Source of the DNA: Lachnospira multipara LB2003
Lineage (GTDB): Bacteria > Bacillota > Clostridia > Lachnospirales > Lachnospiraceae
Length of the DNA stretch: 64,000 nucleotides
Assembly: GCF_000702205.1 (NCBI RefSeq)
Contig: NZ_JNKW01000001.1
Span: forward strand, 496,001-560,000
Direction of reading: 5' to 3'
Positions within the stretch are counted from its first letter, which is position 1, and each line of letters starts with the position of its first letter. Made by a program: the position numbers and the translations under genes. Positions 9,681 through 18,745 of the stretch are shown here, piece by piece. The notes beneath the pieces are model-generated. The model had not been told where the DNA came from. It made no database searches and saw nothing but the letters and a program-made list of their open reading frames with translations.

Positions 9681-11642
9681 ATGATTCTTTCAGTTAATAA
9701 TATAAATAAATCCTTTGGTACTGATGTTATCATTAAGGATGCTACTTTTAATATTGAAGACCATGAAAAGGCTGCAATTGTCGGTATTAATGGAGCTGGT
9801 AAATCAACTCTTTTAAAGATGATTGTAGGAGAAGAGCCTGTTGATAGTGGTCTTGTTACCTTTACCCGTGGCAAAACTGTTGGTTATCTTGCCCAGCAAC
9901 AAAATCTTAGTTCTGGTAAGAACATTTATGATGAATTGCTTGAAGTTAAACAATTTGTAATTGATATGGAAAAAGAGCTAAGAGAACTTGAATCCTTAAT
10001 GGGCAGCACTAAGGGTGAGGAGCTTGATGCCCTCCTTAACAAATACAACAGTTTAAACCAAAAATTTGAAATGGCTAATGGTTATGCCTATAAGTCTGAA
10101 ATTGTGGGTGTTTTAAAGGGCTTAGGATTTAGCGAAGAAGATTTTAGTCTTAATGTAAACACATTGTCTGGTGGACAAAAAACCCGTGTGGCCCTAGGTA
10201 AAATCCTTCTTTCAAATCCTGATATTATCTTACTTGATGAGCCTACTAACCACTTAGATATGGAATCTATTGCATGGCTAGAAAACTATTTACTTAACTA
10301 CACAGGTGCTGTAGTTTTAGTTTCCCATGATAGATATTTCCTTGATAAAATCGTTTCTAAGGTTATTGAAATTGACCAGGGTGTAGTTACTGTCTTTAGC
10401 GGAAACTATACTGATTACGCAAGCAAAAAGGCCATTCTTCGTAATATGAAATTAAAAGAATACTTAAATCAGCAGCGTGAAATTAAGCATCAGGAAGCAG
10501 TTATAACTAAGCTTAAGCAGTTTAACCGCGAGAAATCTATTAAGAGAGCGGAATCTCGTGAAAAAATGCTTGATAAAATTGATGTTATTGAAAAGCCAAC
10601 TGAACTTGATGATAAGATGAAGATAAAGCTAGAACCTGAGGTTGTTAGTGGTAATGACGTTCTTTCTGTAGAAGGACTTACTAAATCCTTTGACGATGTT
10701 ACTCTTTTTAAAAACATAAACCTTGATATTAAGCGTGGGGAAAGAGTTGCCCTAATTGGTAATAATGGTACTGGAAAGACTACTATTCTACGTCTCCTTA
10801 ACGGCCTTATTCCGGCAGATAGCGGAACTATTACCCTTGGATCAAAAGTTGAAATTGGTTACTACGATCAGGAACACCATGTACTTGACCCAGATAAGAC
10901 ACTTTTTGAAGAAATTAGTGATGCTTATCCAGACCTTAACAATACCAAGATTCGTAATACATTAGCCGCTTTCCTTTTTACAGGAGATGATGTATTTAAG
11001 TATATTAGAGACTTATCTGGTGGTGAAAGAGGTAGAGTTTCCCTTGCAAAGCTTATGCTTTCTAACGCCAACTTCCTCATCCTTGATGAGCCTACTAACC
11101 ACCTAGATATTGTATCTAAGGAAATTCTAGAGAACGCCCTAAATAGCTACACAGGAACAGTTCTCTATGTAAGTCATGATAGATATTTTATTAATACAAC
11201 TGCCACAAGAATTGTTGAACTTACTAATAAAACCACAGTTAATTACATTGGTAATTATGACTATTACATTGAAAAAAAGGACATTTTAACAAAGGCTGCA
11301 GTGGATGAAGCCCTTAAAAATGACCCAACGCTTCTTAATAAAGCTACTGTTACAGTTAATACTACATCTTCTAATAACAATAATTCTAATTCAAAAGAAG
11401 AGTGGAAACAGTCAAGGGAAGAGCAAAACAGACTTAAAAAAGCCAAAAATGAGCTTAAAAAAGTCGAGGCTAAAATCGAAGAATTAGAGGAAAAAGTCAA
11501 AAAAATCGACGAAGAATATGCAAATCCTGAAATTGCAAGCAACACTGGAAAACTTATGGAGCTACATAAGGAGAAAACCAGTATTGAAGCGGATTTGAGC
11601 AATTTATATGATAGGTGGGAAATTCTTTCTGAGAGTATATAA
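9681..11642 (+). CDS. ABC-F family ATPase (ribosome-associated)
   Basis: The 653-residue protein has two ABC ATPase domains and no membrane segments. The first has Walker A GINGAGKST at about 35-43 and signature LSGGQKTRVALGK; the second has GNNGTGKTT and LSGGERGRVSLAK. A helical linker of about 85 residues (P-site interaction motif region, about 235-320) separates them, and a charged coiled coil closes the C-terminus (about 570-650). This is the ABC-F layout; members bind the ribosomal E site and act on stalled or antibiotic-blocked ribosomes. The length and C-terminal coiled coil suggest a YdiF/Uup-like housekeeping factor, but subclass and any drug resistance cannot be settled from sequence alone. 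A GGAGG site precedes the ATG. Confidence 0.9.
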   Translation: MILSVNNINKSFGTDVIIKDATFNIEDHEKAAIVGINGAGKSTLLKMIVGEEPVDSGLVTFTRGKTVGYLAQQQNLSSGKNIYDELLEVKQFVIDMEKELRELESLMGSTKGEELDALLNKYNSLNQKFEMANGYAYKSEIVGVLKGLGFSEEDFSLNVNTLSGGQKTRVALGKILLSNPDIILLDEPTNHLDMESIAWLENYLLNYTGAVVLVSHDRYFLDKIVSKVIEIDQGVVTVFSGNYTDYASKKAILRNMKLKEYLNQQREIKHQEAVITKLKQFNREKSIKRAESREKMLDKIDVIEKPTELDDKMKIKLEPEVVSGNDVLSVEGLTKSFDDVTLFKNINLDIKRGERVALIGNNGTGKTTILRLLNGLIPADSGTITLGSKVEIGYYDQEHHVLDPDKTLFEEISDAYPDLNNTKIRNTLAAFLFTGDDVFKYIRDLSGGERGRVSLAKLMLSNANFLILDEPTNHLDIVSKEILENALNSYTGTVLYVSHDRYFINTTATRIVELTNKTTVNYIGNYDYYIEKKDILTKAAVDEALKNDPTLLNKATVTVNTTSSNNNNSNSKEEWKQSREEQNRLKKAKNELKKVEAKIEELEEKVKKIDEEYANPEIASNTGKLMELHKEKTSIEADLSNLYDRWEILSESI

Positions 11643-11687
11643 ATTCAAAAAAATCGCATAAAATCGGCATTTTTTAAGTTAAAATTG

Positions 11688-11716
11688 TTGACAATCTAAA
11701 ATATTCGTAGTATAAA
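11688..11716 (+). promoter_or_regulatory. Promoter of hup
   Basis: TTGACA (11688-11693), a 17-base spacer and TATAAA (11711-11716), followed by the AGGAGG ribosome site of hup. A strong consensus promoter fits an abundant protein. Confidence 0.85.
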
Positions 11717-11765
11717 TGACTTATAATTATTAAAACTTAATAATCTTAAGGAGGAAATAGTTTTT

Positions 11766-12056
11766 ATGAACAAGACAGAATTAGTTGCTGCTATCGCAGA
11801 AAAGGCTGAACTTTCTAAGAAGGATTCAGAGAAGGCTCTTAAGGCTTTTGTTGAAACAGTATCTGAAGAATTAAAGAAGGGCGAAAAGATCCAGTTAGTT
11901 GGCTTTGGTACTTTCGAAGTTGTTGAAAGAGCTGCTAGAACAGGTAAGAATCCTCAGACAGGTAAGTCTATTAAGATTCCTGCTTCTAAGGCTCCTAAGT
12001 TCAAGGCTGGTAAGGGCTTAAAAGAAACAGTTAACGCTGGCAAGAAGAAGAAGTAA
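11766..12056 (+). CDS. hup: HU family nucleoid DNA-binding protein
   Basis: The 96-residue basic protein begins MNKTELVAAIAEKAELSKKD and carries GFGTFEVVERAARTGKNPQTGK, the beta-arm signature of HU. HU dimers bend and compact DNA without sequence specificity. The C-terminal tail is lysine-rich. Codon choice is strongly biased (many GCT, AAG, GTT codons), as expected of a highly expressed gene, and AAGGAGG precedes the ATG. It has its own promoter and an intrinsic terminator. Confidence 0.97.
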   Translation: MNKTELVAAIAEKAELSKKDSEKALKAFVETVSEELKKGEKIQLVGFGTFEVVERAARTGKNPQTGKSIKIPASKAPKFKAGKGLKETVNAGKKKK

Positions 12057-12093
12057 TTCAACCGATAGTTAAGATACTAATTGTTTTAAGACA

Positions 12094-12130
12094 AAAAAAT
12101 GGCGCATATCTTTGATATGCGTCTTTTTTT
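12094..12130 (+). terminator. Intrinsic terminator of hup
   Basis: A 10-bp stem with one G-T pair (12101-12110 with 12114-12123), a TTT loop and a run of seven T residues. A poly-A run on the left side gives it some capacity on the other strand. Confidence 0.9.
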
Positions 12131-12213
12131 GATTTTACAATCTCTATCTTTTAAAGAAATAAAAAGCTTTAGTTTCCATTTTATCTCTTATTATCCCTAG
12201 TTTATTATATTTT

Positions 12214-12243
12214 TTGAGTTTTAGTTTATAATCAGTTTATACT
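12214..12243 (+). promoter_or_regulatory. Candidate promoter of the hup-CYTH intergenic RNA
   Basis: TTGAGT (12214-12219), an 18-base spacer and TATACT (12238-12243). It stands just upstream of the first stable stem of the RNA candidate and gives a start near 12250. A TATAAT at 12227-12232 is an alternative -10 but has no good -35. Confidence 0.5.
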
Positions 12244-12249
12244 TTTTTC

Positions 12250-12620
12250 TAATTTGTTTCTATATTCGACAAATCTAGTTCACATTTATCCCTTATTATA
12301 TTCACATGTTCAACGAGAAAGCTATTTTCTCTCCCTTTTTAAAGTAGCTACAGTTGAACAGGCAAATCTTTTTCATAAATAACATGGCAAGCTAGACTTG
12401 TCGCTAACCTCTATTTAGTACAGAGGTCTAGAAACTAAGAGCATCCATTTAATAATGGTTGCGAGTAATCTCAAAAGTAGATCGTGAATTTGAGATTACG
12501 AAATGACTGGCATCCTCCCCCCCCAAACAGTGCCAGTCATGGATTACATTTCCCTAAATATGTAATCCCCTCCCTCATTAAATTTTTATATAAAAAAGGC
12601 CCCCTACGGGGGCTTTTTTT
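12250..12620 (+). ncRNA. Structured non-coding RNA candidate with C-rich loops
   Basis: About 370 bases with no credible reading frame, a promoter on the left and an intrinsic terminator on the right. It folds by eye into successive stems: TGTTCAAC/GTTGAACA (12307-12314 with 12353-12360) enclosing a GAGAAA/TTTCTC hairpin; CTAGAC..GTCTAG with inner CCTCT/AGAGG (12392-12431); CCATT/AATGG (12445-12458); an 11-bp perfect stem (12465-12475 with 12489-12499); a 10-bp perfect stem ATGACTGGCA/TGCCAGTCAT (12503-12512 with 12531-12540); and a 9-bp perfect stem (12541-12549 with 12560-12568). The 18-base loop of the 10-bp stem contains TCCTCCCCCCCC; the next loop has TTCCC and the following linker CCTCCCTC. 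Such unpaired CCUCC runs could pair with Shine-Dalgarno sequences. It does not look like tmRNA, RNase P, SRP or a T-box leader. Confidence 0.6.
12599..12620 (+). terminator. Intrinsic terminator of the intergenic RNA
   Basis: Stem GCCCCC/GGGGGC (12599-12604 with 12608-12613), loop TAC, then seven T residues: a textbook terminator with no upstream gene other than the RNA candidate, since hup is already terminated at 12130. Confidence 0.92.
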
Positions 12621-12726
12621 ATGTCCAAAACTTTTCTATATTCAGTCAAACCCTTGAAAATAAGACATACATATGCTAAATTTATTAGGCTAAAGTTCTT
12701 AAATTTAACATGAAAAGAGGGAATTT

Positions 12727-13221
12727 ATGGGAGTAGAAATTGAACGTAAATTTTTGGTATCACATATACCTGATAATCTAGATAATTATAAATGCAGACT
12801 TATTGAACAGGGTTATTTAAACACTAATCCTGTTGTTAGAGTTAGAAAAGACGACGAAGATTATTATCTAACATATAAGGGCAAGGGCAAGATGAATAGA
12901 GAAGAATACAATCTTCCTCTTAACGCCGAAGCTTATGCCCACCTTATTAAAAAAGCTGATGGCAATATAATAACAAAGAAAAGATACGAAATCCCGGACG
13001 GTAAGGGTTATACAATTGAATTAGATTTATTTTTAGGAGATTTTAGTGGTGTTGTTCTTGCTGAAGTTGAATTCCCTAATATAGAGGAATGCAATTCTTA
13101 TACATTACCAGACTGGTTTATTAAAGATGTAACCAATGAGAAAGCTTATCATAACAGTAGAATGAGCGTTATGACTAAAGAAGATATAGAGGCGCTTATA
13201 AAAGATAGCCATGTTAATTAA
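12727..13221 (+). CDS. CYTH domain protein (probable inorganic triphosphatase)
   Basis: The 164-residue protein starts MGVEIERKFLV, the ExExK signature of the CYTH/triphosphate tunnel metalloenzyme fold, followed by VVRVRKDDEDYYLTYKGKG and KKRYEIP, the basic and acidic strands of the tunnel. Bacterial members hydrolyse inorganic triphosphate or, rarely, make cAMP; triphosphatase is more likely here. The length matches single-domain members. It leads a three-gene run with the ClC channel (29 bases away) and recJ. The preceding RNA is terminated at 12620, so the run needs its own promoter in 12621-12720; only weak matches are seen there. Confidence 0.85.
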   Translation: MGVEIERKFLVSHIPDNLDNYKCRLIEQGYLNTNPVVRVRKDDEDYYLTYKGKGKMNREEYNLPLNAEAYAHLIKKADGNIITKKRYEIPDGKGYTIELDLFLGDFSGVVLAEVEFPNIEECNSYTLPDWFIKDVTNEKAYHNSRMSVMTKEDIEALIKDSHVN

Positions 13222-13250
13222 TACATATTTTTATAAAAAGGGAGATACTC

Positions 13251-14519
13251 ATGAATTTATCAAGTGATGAAATAATGGAAACCATACAACGTTTTAAAAA
13301 TGCTACATTGACACTCATTAAGTGGCTATTATGTGCCACTCTTAGCGGTTGCTTAATTGGATTTGTGGGGTCATGTTTCCATTTGCTATTAGGTTTAGTT
13401 ACAGATTTCAGATTTGAAAATCCTAATATACTTTTCCTACTTCCACTTGGTGGTTTAGTTATCATTTTTTTATATAGAATAATGGGTGAGGCGGATAATA
13501 AGGGTACTAACCTTGTTATTACCGCTATCCAGTCTAACGAGGAAGTTCCAATTAAGATGGCTCCTCTTATTATTATTTCAACAGCTATTACTCATCTTTT
13601 TGGTGGTTCTGCAGGTAGAGAAGGTGCTGCCCTTCAGGTTGGTGGTTCCCTTGGTAACTTCCTTGCTAAGGCCTTTAAATTTGATGATAAAGACACTAGA
13701 ATCATGATTATGTGCGGTATGAGTGCTTGCTTCTCCGCTCTTTTTGGTACACCTATTGCAGCTGCAATTTTTTCCATGGAAGTTATAAGCGTTGGTATTA
13801 TGTATTATGCAGCCCTTGTTCCTTGCGTTATTTCAGCACTTATTGCTCAAAAAATCGCATCTTATCTTGGAATTGCACCTACTGCATTTACTGTAGATAA
13901 ACTTTGCAAACTTGATATGCTAAATGGCACTAAATTTGTAATTATGGCAATATGTTTTGCACTAGCTAGTATTTTGCTTTGCCTTTGCTTACATAATGCC
14001 GCAAATCTATACAAAAAATTCTTAAAAAATCAATACCTTAGAGTTTTTGTAGCTGGTTTATTAGTTATCGCCCTAAGATATATTGTTGGCTCAACTGATT
14101 ATCTTGGTGCTGGTTCTAATATAATTTCGGCTAGTTTTGTTAATTCCTGCGCATGGTATGTATTTATTCTAAAGATTATATTCACTGCCATAACTCTTGG
14201 TGGTGGATTTAAGGGTGGTGAAATTGTTCCTACACTTTTTGTTGGAGCTACTCTTGGAAGCTTCCTAGCTTCTGTTTTTGGCCTTCCTGTGGGATTATGT
14301 GCAGCATGTGGTATGGTTGCTGTTTTTTGTGGTGTTACTAATTGTCCAATCACTTCAATTTTACTTTCAATTGAGATGTTTGGAGCATCATCAATTAAAT
14401 ACTGTGTTCTCTGTATAGCCCTTAGCTATTTACTTTCTGGCTACTACAGTCTTTATAGCACACAGAAAATCATGTATTCAAAATACAGAACTGAATTTAT
14501 TAATAAAGCAACTCACTAA
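13251..14519 (+). CDS. ClC family anion channel/antiporter
   Basis: A 422-residue polytopic membrane protein with about ten hydrophobic segments and the ClC pore motifs GGSAGREGAALQ (position of the gating glutamate) and GGGFKGGEIVPTLFVG. ClC proteins move chloride or fluoride across the membrane, often in exchange for protons. The usual GREGP is GREGA here; departures at that proline occur in the fluoride-exporting ClC-F branch, so F- export is possible but unproven, and no fluoride riboswitch precedes the gene. There is no C-terminal CBS pair. AAGGGAG precedes the ATG. It is transcribed with the CYTH gene and recJ. Confidence 0.88.
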   Translation: MNLSSDEIMETIQRFKNATLTLIKWLLCATLSGCLIGFVGSCFHLLLGLVTDFRFENPNILFLLPLGGLVIIFLYRIMGEADNKGTNLVITAIQSNEEVPIKMAPLIIISTAITHLFGGSAGREGAALQVGGSLGNFLAKAFKFDDKDTRIMIMCGMSACFSALFGTPIAAAIFSMEVISVGIMYYAALVPCVISALIAQKIASYLGIAPTAFTVDKLCKLDMLNGTKFVIMAICFALASILLCLCLHNAANLYKKFLKNQYLRVFVAGLLVIALRYIVGSTDYLGAGSNIISASFVNSCAWYVFILKIIFTAITLGGGFKGGEIVPTLFVGATLGSFLASVFGLPVGLCAACGMVAVFCGVTNCPITSILLSIEMFGASSIKYCVLCIALSYLLSGYYSLYSTQKIMYSKYRTEFINKATH

Positions 14520-14531
14520 AAAGGACGAATT

Positions 14532-16265
14532 ATGAGTAAATGGATGGTTTATGGCAAGAAAGCTGATTTTAAGGGCATTGCCAAAGAATATAATATAGAT
14601 ATGGTCACAGCTAGAATTATTAGAAATCGTGACATTATAACAAAAAATGATTTTGATATGTACCTTAATGGAGACCTAAACAGTCTTCATAATCCTGAAT
14701 TACTAAAGGATGTTAAGCTAGCCAGCAATATTCTTATTGATAAAATAAAATCCGGTAAAAAAATCCGCATTATTGGTGACTACGATATTGATGGAATATG
14801 CTCCATTACTATTCTTTATAAGGGTTTAACTAGATGTGGTGCCAATGTAGATTACGTTGTTCCCCATAGAATTCATGACGGTTACGGTATAAATGAACGA
14901 TTAATTGATGAAGCTTATGAAGATGGTATTGATACTATTCTTACTTGCGATAACGGTATAGCAGCTATAAATCAGATAAAACATGCTAAGGATAAGGCTA
15001 TGACTGTTATTGTTACAGATCATCACGACATCCCTTTTGAAATGATAAATGATGAAAAAAACTACAGTCTTCCAAATGCCGATGCAATTGTAAATCCAAA
15101 GCAATTAGATTGTAATTATCCATTTGATGGTATATGCGGCGCTGTAGTGGCATATAAGCTCATACAGGTACTTTATAAGCTTATGGGAGTTTCTTCTAGT
15201 GATTCTAAACTTACAGCCGATACAAAGGATTTAGAGGATTTCCTAGAGTTTGCAGCAATCGCTACCGTAGGCGATGTTATGAATCTTATTAACGAAAATC
15301 GTGTAATTGTAAAATATGGGCTTAAACATATAGCACAAACTAGTAATATTGGACTACGCTGCCTTATTAATGCATGTGAACTTGATATTAATAATATTAA
15401 TTCCTACCACATAGGTTTTGTTGTTGGTCCTTGTCTTAATGCTTCTGGCCGACTAGAAAGTGCCAACATAGCTATAAAAATGCTTTTAAGTAGTAATTAC
15501 GACGAAGCTAATAAGCTTGCAATAAAGCTTAAAGAACTTAATGATGAACGTAAGGAACTTACTGAAAACGAAGCTAAAAAAGCCTTTGAATTAATTGACT
15601 CAACATCCCTTAAAGATGACAAGGTCTTAGTTGTTTATCTGCCTGATTGTCATGAATCCATTGCTGGGATTATTGCAGGTAGAATACGAGAAAAATACTA
15701 CAAACCTACTATTTGCCTAACTAATGGAGAGGACTGTATTAAAGGTTCTGGTCGTTCAATTGAAGGCTATAATATGTTTGAAGAAATATCTAAGGTAAAG
15801 GGCTTACTTACTAAATTTGGTGGTCATCCTATGGCTGCTGGCCTATCCCTAAGTCCTGATAATATTGATGCTTTTAGAACTGCTCTTAATTCTTATCAGT
15901 CCTTAAGTTCAGAAGATTTAACGCCTAAGACTTGGATTGATGTTCCAATGCCACTTGATTATGTATCTTTTGACTTAATCAATGAATTTTCAGTTCTAGA
16001 ACCCTTTGGTAAGGGCAATGAAAAACCTATTTTTGCTGATAGAAATTTAAAAGTTGTATCCGCAAGAATTATTGGAAAAAATAGGAATGTCTTAAAATTA
16101 CAATTACAGACTATAAATGGACATATTGTAGATGCCATTAAATTTAAGGCAGAAGAAAATGATATTCCAGAACTTAACTCTAATATTAATATTATCTATT
16201 ATCCTGATATTAACGAATATATGGGCAATAGAAAAATCCAATTTATTATTAACGAAATTGGTTAA
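14532..16265 (+). CDS. recJ: Single-stranded-DNA-specific exonuclease RecJ
   Basis: The 577-residue protein has the DHH phosphoesterase motifs IGDYDIDGICS and TCDNGIA, VTDHHD (the DHH motif), the DHHA1 region with GRSIEGYNMFEEI and KFGGHPMAAGLSL, and a C-terminal OB-fold region. RecJ degrades single-stranded DNA 5' to 3' with Mn2+ in recombination and mismatch repair. The length equals the typical core enzyme. It starts 12 bases after the ClC stop and ends at a strong bidirectional terminator. Confidence 0.95.
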   Translation: MSKWMVYGKKADFKGIAKEYNIDMVTARIIRNRDIITKNDFDMYLNGDLNSLHNPELLKDVKLASNILIDKIKSGKKIRIIGDYDIDGICSITILYKGLTRCGANVDYVVPHRIHDGYGINERLIDEAYEDGIDTILTCDNGIAAINQIKHAKDKAMTVIVTDHHDIPFEMINDEKNYSLPNADAIVNPKQLDCNYPFDGICGAVVAYKLIQVLYKLMGVSSSDSKLTADTKDLEDFLEFAAIATVGDVMNLINENRVIVKYGLKHIAQTSNIGLRCLINACELDINNINSYHIGFVVGPCLNASGRLESANIAIKMLLSSNYDEANKLAIKLKELNDERKELTENEAKKAFELIDSTSLKDDKVLVVYLPDCHESIAGIIAGRIREKYYKPTICLTNGEDCIKGSGRSIEGYNMFEEISKVKGLLTKFGGHPMAAGLSLSPDNIDAFRTALNSYQSLSSEDLTPKTWIDVPMPLDYVSFDLINEFSVLEPFGKGNEKPIFADRNLKVVSARIIGKNRNVLKLQLQTINGHIVDAIKFKAEENDIPELNSNINIIYYPDINEYMGNRKIQFIINEIG

Positions 16266-16301
16266 ATAAACTAATTTAAGCTATAAGCTTTAGCTTTATA
16301 T

Positions 16302-16340
16302 AAAAAAATACCACTTATCCTTATGATAAGTGGTATTTTT
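16302..16340. terminator. Bidirectional intrinsic terminator between recJ and secDF
   Basis: A 13-bp perfect stem (16307-16319 with 16325-16337) with poly-A on the left and poly-T on the right, between converging genes; it can end transcription from both sides. Confidence 0.92.
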
Positions 16341-16390
16341 TAGCTTTCGCTTATTTTAATCTTAATTATTATTAATCCATATTCTAGATA

Positions 16391-18643
16391 TTAAACCTGA
16401 GCACCGTCTTCATAAACAGCTTTCTTAGGTGCTGTCTTTTTAACTTCGTTAACTATTCCACGTTTTTTACCGCCCATTAAATACCATAAAGCACTTGTAA
16501 TAAGTACTGATGAATATGTACCTGCTATGATACCTGCAATAAGTGGAAGTGAGAACTGCTTAACTGAAGCAACACCAAAAATTGCAAGGCAAACTAACAT
16601 AATAAGTGTTGTTACTGTTGTATTTACTGTTCTTGTAAATGTATATGTAATTGATGAATTTACAAGTTCTGTAATATCTGTCTTAGAATTAGCTGTCTTT
16701 AACTGCTCTCTAATTCTATCAAATATAATAATTGTACCGTTAATTGAATAACCAATAATTGTTAACATACAAGCAATAAATGTTGTACCAACTGTTATTC
16801 TTGAGAATGCATAGAATGCTAATACAACTAATACATCATGAACTAAAGCAAGTACTGCTGCTGCTGCGAATTTGAAATCCTTGAATCTAATAAAGATATA
16901 AACAAGCATAAATACAGTAGCGAGAAGTACTGAAAGTAATGCATTCTTTCTCATTGTAGAACTTACTGATCCAGTAATAGATGTTGATTCTACTGTCGAA
17001 CCATCCTTAATAGGATATTTAGCCACTACAGCATCTTCCATTGCTTCTCTTTGTTCCTGTGTAAGTGCAGGTGTCTTAAATGCTACAGCTGATGAATCCT
17101 GTGTCTTTTGCTGCTGAACTTCCATAACTCCAGCTGATTCCTTAATTAAAGGAATAATATCTGATTCAATCTGCTCTGTGCTATATTCCTGTGCAAATTC
17201 AAATGTAGTTGTTGTACCACCTACGAATTCAAGTGAATAATTAAATGCACCATCACCCATACCTGAACGAACGCCCATGCATACAAAACCTGCAACAATT
17301 ACTACTGCTGCAATAATAAATGCCTTAATTCTAAATCCTAAGAAGTTAATTGTCTTCTTATGAACTGTCTTACCATATAAAACTGGACTCTTACAACCAA
17401 AGTTGTAAAGTAATTTCATAATAATTCTTGTAATTACAAGTGATGTAAATACAGAAACAATATTAGAAATAATAAGTGTTGTAGCAAAGCCCTTTACAGA
17501 ACCTGTACCAAAGATATAAAGAACAACACCAGCAATAAGAGTTGTTACATTACCATCGATGATAGCTGAAGCTGCTTTACTATAACCTGAAAGTATAGAA
17601 TTTTCTACACTCTTTCCTGCCGCAATTTCTTCTCTAATACGAGTATAAATAATTACATTACCATCAACAGCCATACCAATACCAAGGATAATACCTGCAA
17701 TACCTGGCAATGTAAGTGTTAAGTCATAAACACTTAGTAAGAATAAAACTAATGTTGTATAGATTGAAAGTGTTAATGCTGCCACAACACCTGGTAATCT
17801 ATAGATTACGATCATGAATACGCAAAGTAATACAAGACCTACAATAGCTGCAAATAAACTTGTCTTAATTGCACTTGCTCCTAACTGAGGACTAACAATT
17901 GAAGATGATACTTCTGAAAGTGTTACAGGAACTGAACCAACTCTAATATAAGTTGCTAATGTTTCTGCTGATTCATAACTTTCAATACCATTAATTACAG
18001 CTGTTCCTCCTGAGATTGCTGAGCTTACACTTGGTGCTGAAACAATCTTACCATCAAATAAGATATAGATTATATTACCAATGTTATTAGATGTTGCTGT
18101 GTAGAACTTTTCTGCACCTTCATCAGTAAATGTTAACTGAACACCATAAGGTGTCTTAGCAGTTGTGTCTGATGAATCTGTGTATGCCTGAGCCTGTTCT
18201 ACATCATTACCTGTAAGTAATGTCTCATATTCACTACCCTGTGACCAAAGTGAGTAATTTGTTGAATCCAAGAATTCAAGAGAACCTGGTGTACCAAGTG
18301 CTTCTAGGATTTCATTAGCATCATCCTGTGAATTCTCACCAGTTGGAATTTCAACTGTGATTCTGTTATCGCCTTCACGATAAACATTTGATTCTGTAGA
18401 GTAGCCTTCAGCTCTCTGCTGTAACTTATAAATAGTATCTTCTACATCCTGAGATGAAAACTGTTCATCCTGAATTTCATATGTGATACTAACACCACCA
18501 GCAAGATCCAATCCTAAGCTGATGTCTTCTACGCTACCGTAGCCTTTGCCATTCATACCAAATATAGCTGTTAAGATTAGTCCAACAAGCAATACTAGTA
18601 CGATGACGCTGTAACATATCTTCTTACCTATTCCGTACTTCAT
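16391..18643 (-). CDS. secDF: Fused protein translocase subunit SecDF
   Basis: The 750-residue membrane protein is SecD and SecF in one chain. The SecD half (about 1-425) has the first transmembrane helix, the large extracytoplasmic P1 region with GLDLAGGVSITYEI, and five more helices (GIAGIILGIGMAVDGNVIIYTRIREE). The SecF half (about 440-735) repeats this layout with VGGTTTTFEF and TIIGYSINGTIIIFDRIREQ. SecDF uses the proton motive force to help pull secreted proteins through SecYEG. In Clostridia this gene commonly follows the SCIFF genes, as here. A hairpin at 18687-18716 separates it from scfB. Confidence 0.96.
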   Translation of the reverse strand: MKYGIGKKICYSVIVLVLLVGLILTAIFGMNGKGYGSVEDISLGLDLAGGVSITYEIQDEQFSSQDVEDTIYKLQQRAEGYSTESNVYREGDNRITVEIPTGENSQDDANEILEALGTPGSLEFLDSTNYSLWSQGSEYETLLTGNDVEQAQAYTDSSDTTAKTPYGVQLTFTDEGAEKFYTATSNNIGNIIYILFDGKIVSAPSVSSAISGGTAVINGIESYESAETLATYIRVGSVPVTLSEVSSSIVSPQLGASAIKTSLFAAIVGLVLLCVFMIVIYRLPGVVAALTLSIYTTLVLFLLSVYDLTLTLPGIAGIILGIGMAVDGNVIIYTRIREEIAAGKSVENSILSGYSKAASAIIDGNVTTLIAGVVLYIFGTGSVKGFATTLIISNIVSVFTSLVITRIIMKLLYNFGCKSPVLYGKTVHKKTINFLGFRIKAFIIAAVVIVAGFVCMGVRSGMGDGAFNYSLEFVGGTTTTFEFAQEYSTEQIESDIIPLIKESAGVMEVQQQKTQDSSAVAFKTPALTQEQREAMEDAVVAKYPIKDGSTVESTSITGSVSSTMRKNALLSVLLATVFMLVYIFIRFKDFKFAAAAVLALVHDVLVVLAFYAFSRITVGTTFIACMLTIIGYSINGTIIIFDRIREQLKTANSKTDITELVNSSITYTFTRTVNTTVTTLIMLVCLAIFGVASVKQFSLPLIAGIIAGTYSSVLITSALWYLMGGKKRGIVNEVKKTAPKKAVYEDGAQV

Positions 18644-18681
18644 GTTACATTCTCTCCCTTCAACATAAAAAATTTCTTATT

Positions 18682-18716
18682 ACAAAAAATGTTTCCAAAA
18701 TTGCGGCGAAACATTT
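18682..18716 (-). terminator. Probable terminator between the SCIFF maturase gene and secDF
   Basis: Stem AAATGTTTC/GAAACATTT (18687-18695 with 18708-18716) followed on the minus strand by TTTTTG. The T run is short, so some readthrough into secDF is likely. Confidence 0.55.
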
Positions 18717-18745
18717 ATAAGAAATAAAGTGAAATACGCTAAAGA

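Noticed and set aside
11643-11690. Terminator after the ABC-F gene
   Set aside because: Only a short AAATCG/CGGCATTTTTT-like pairing is possible; too weak to call.
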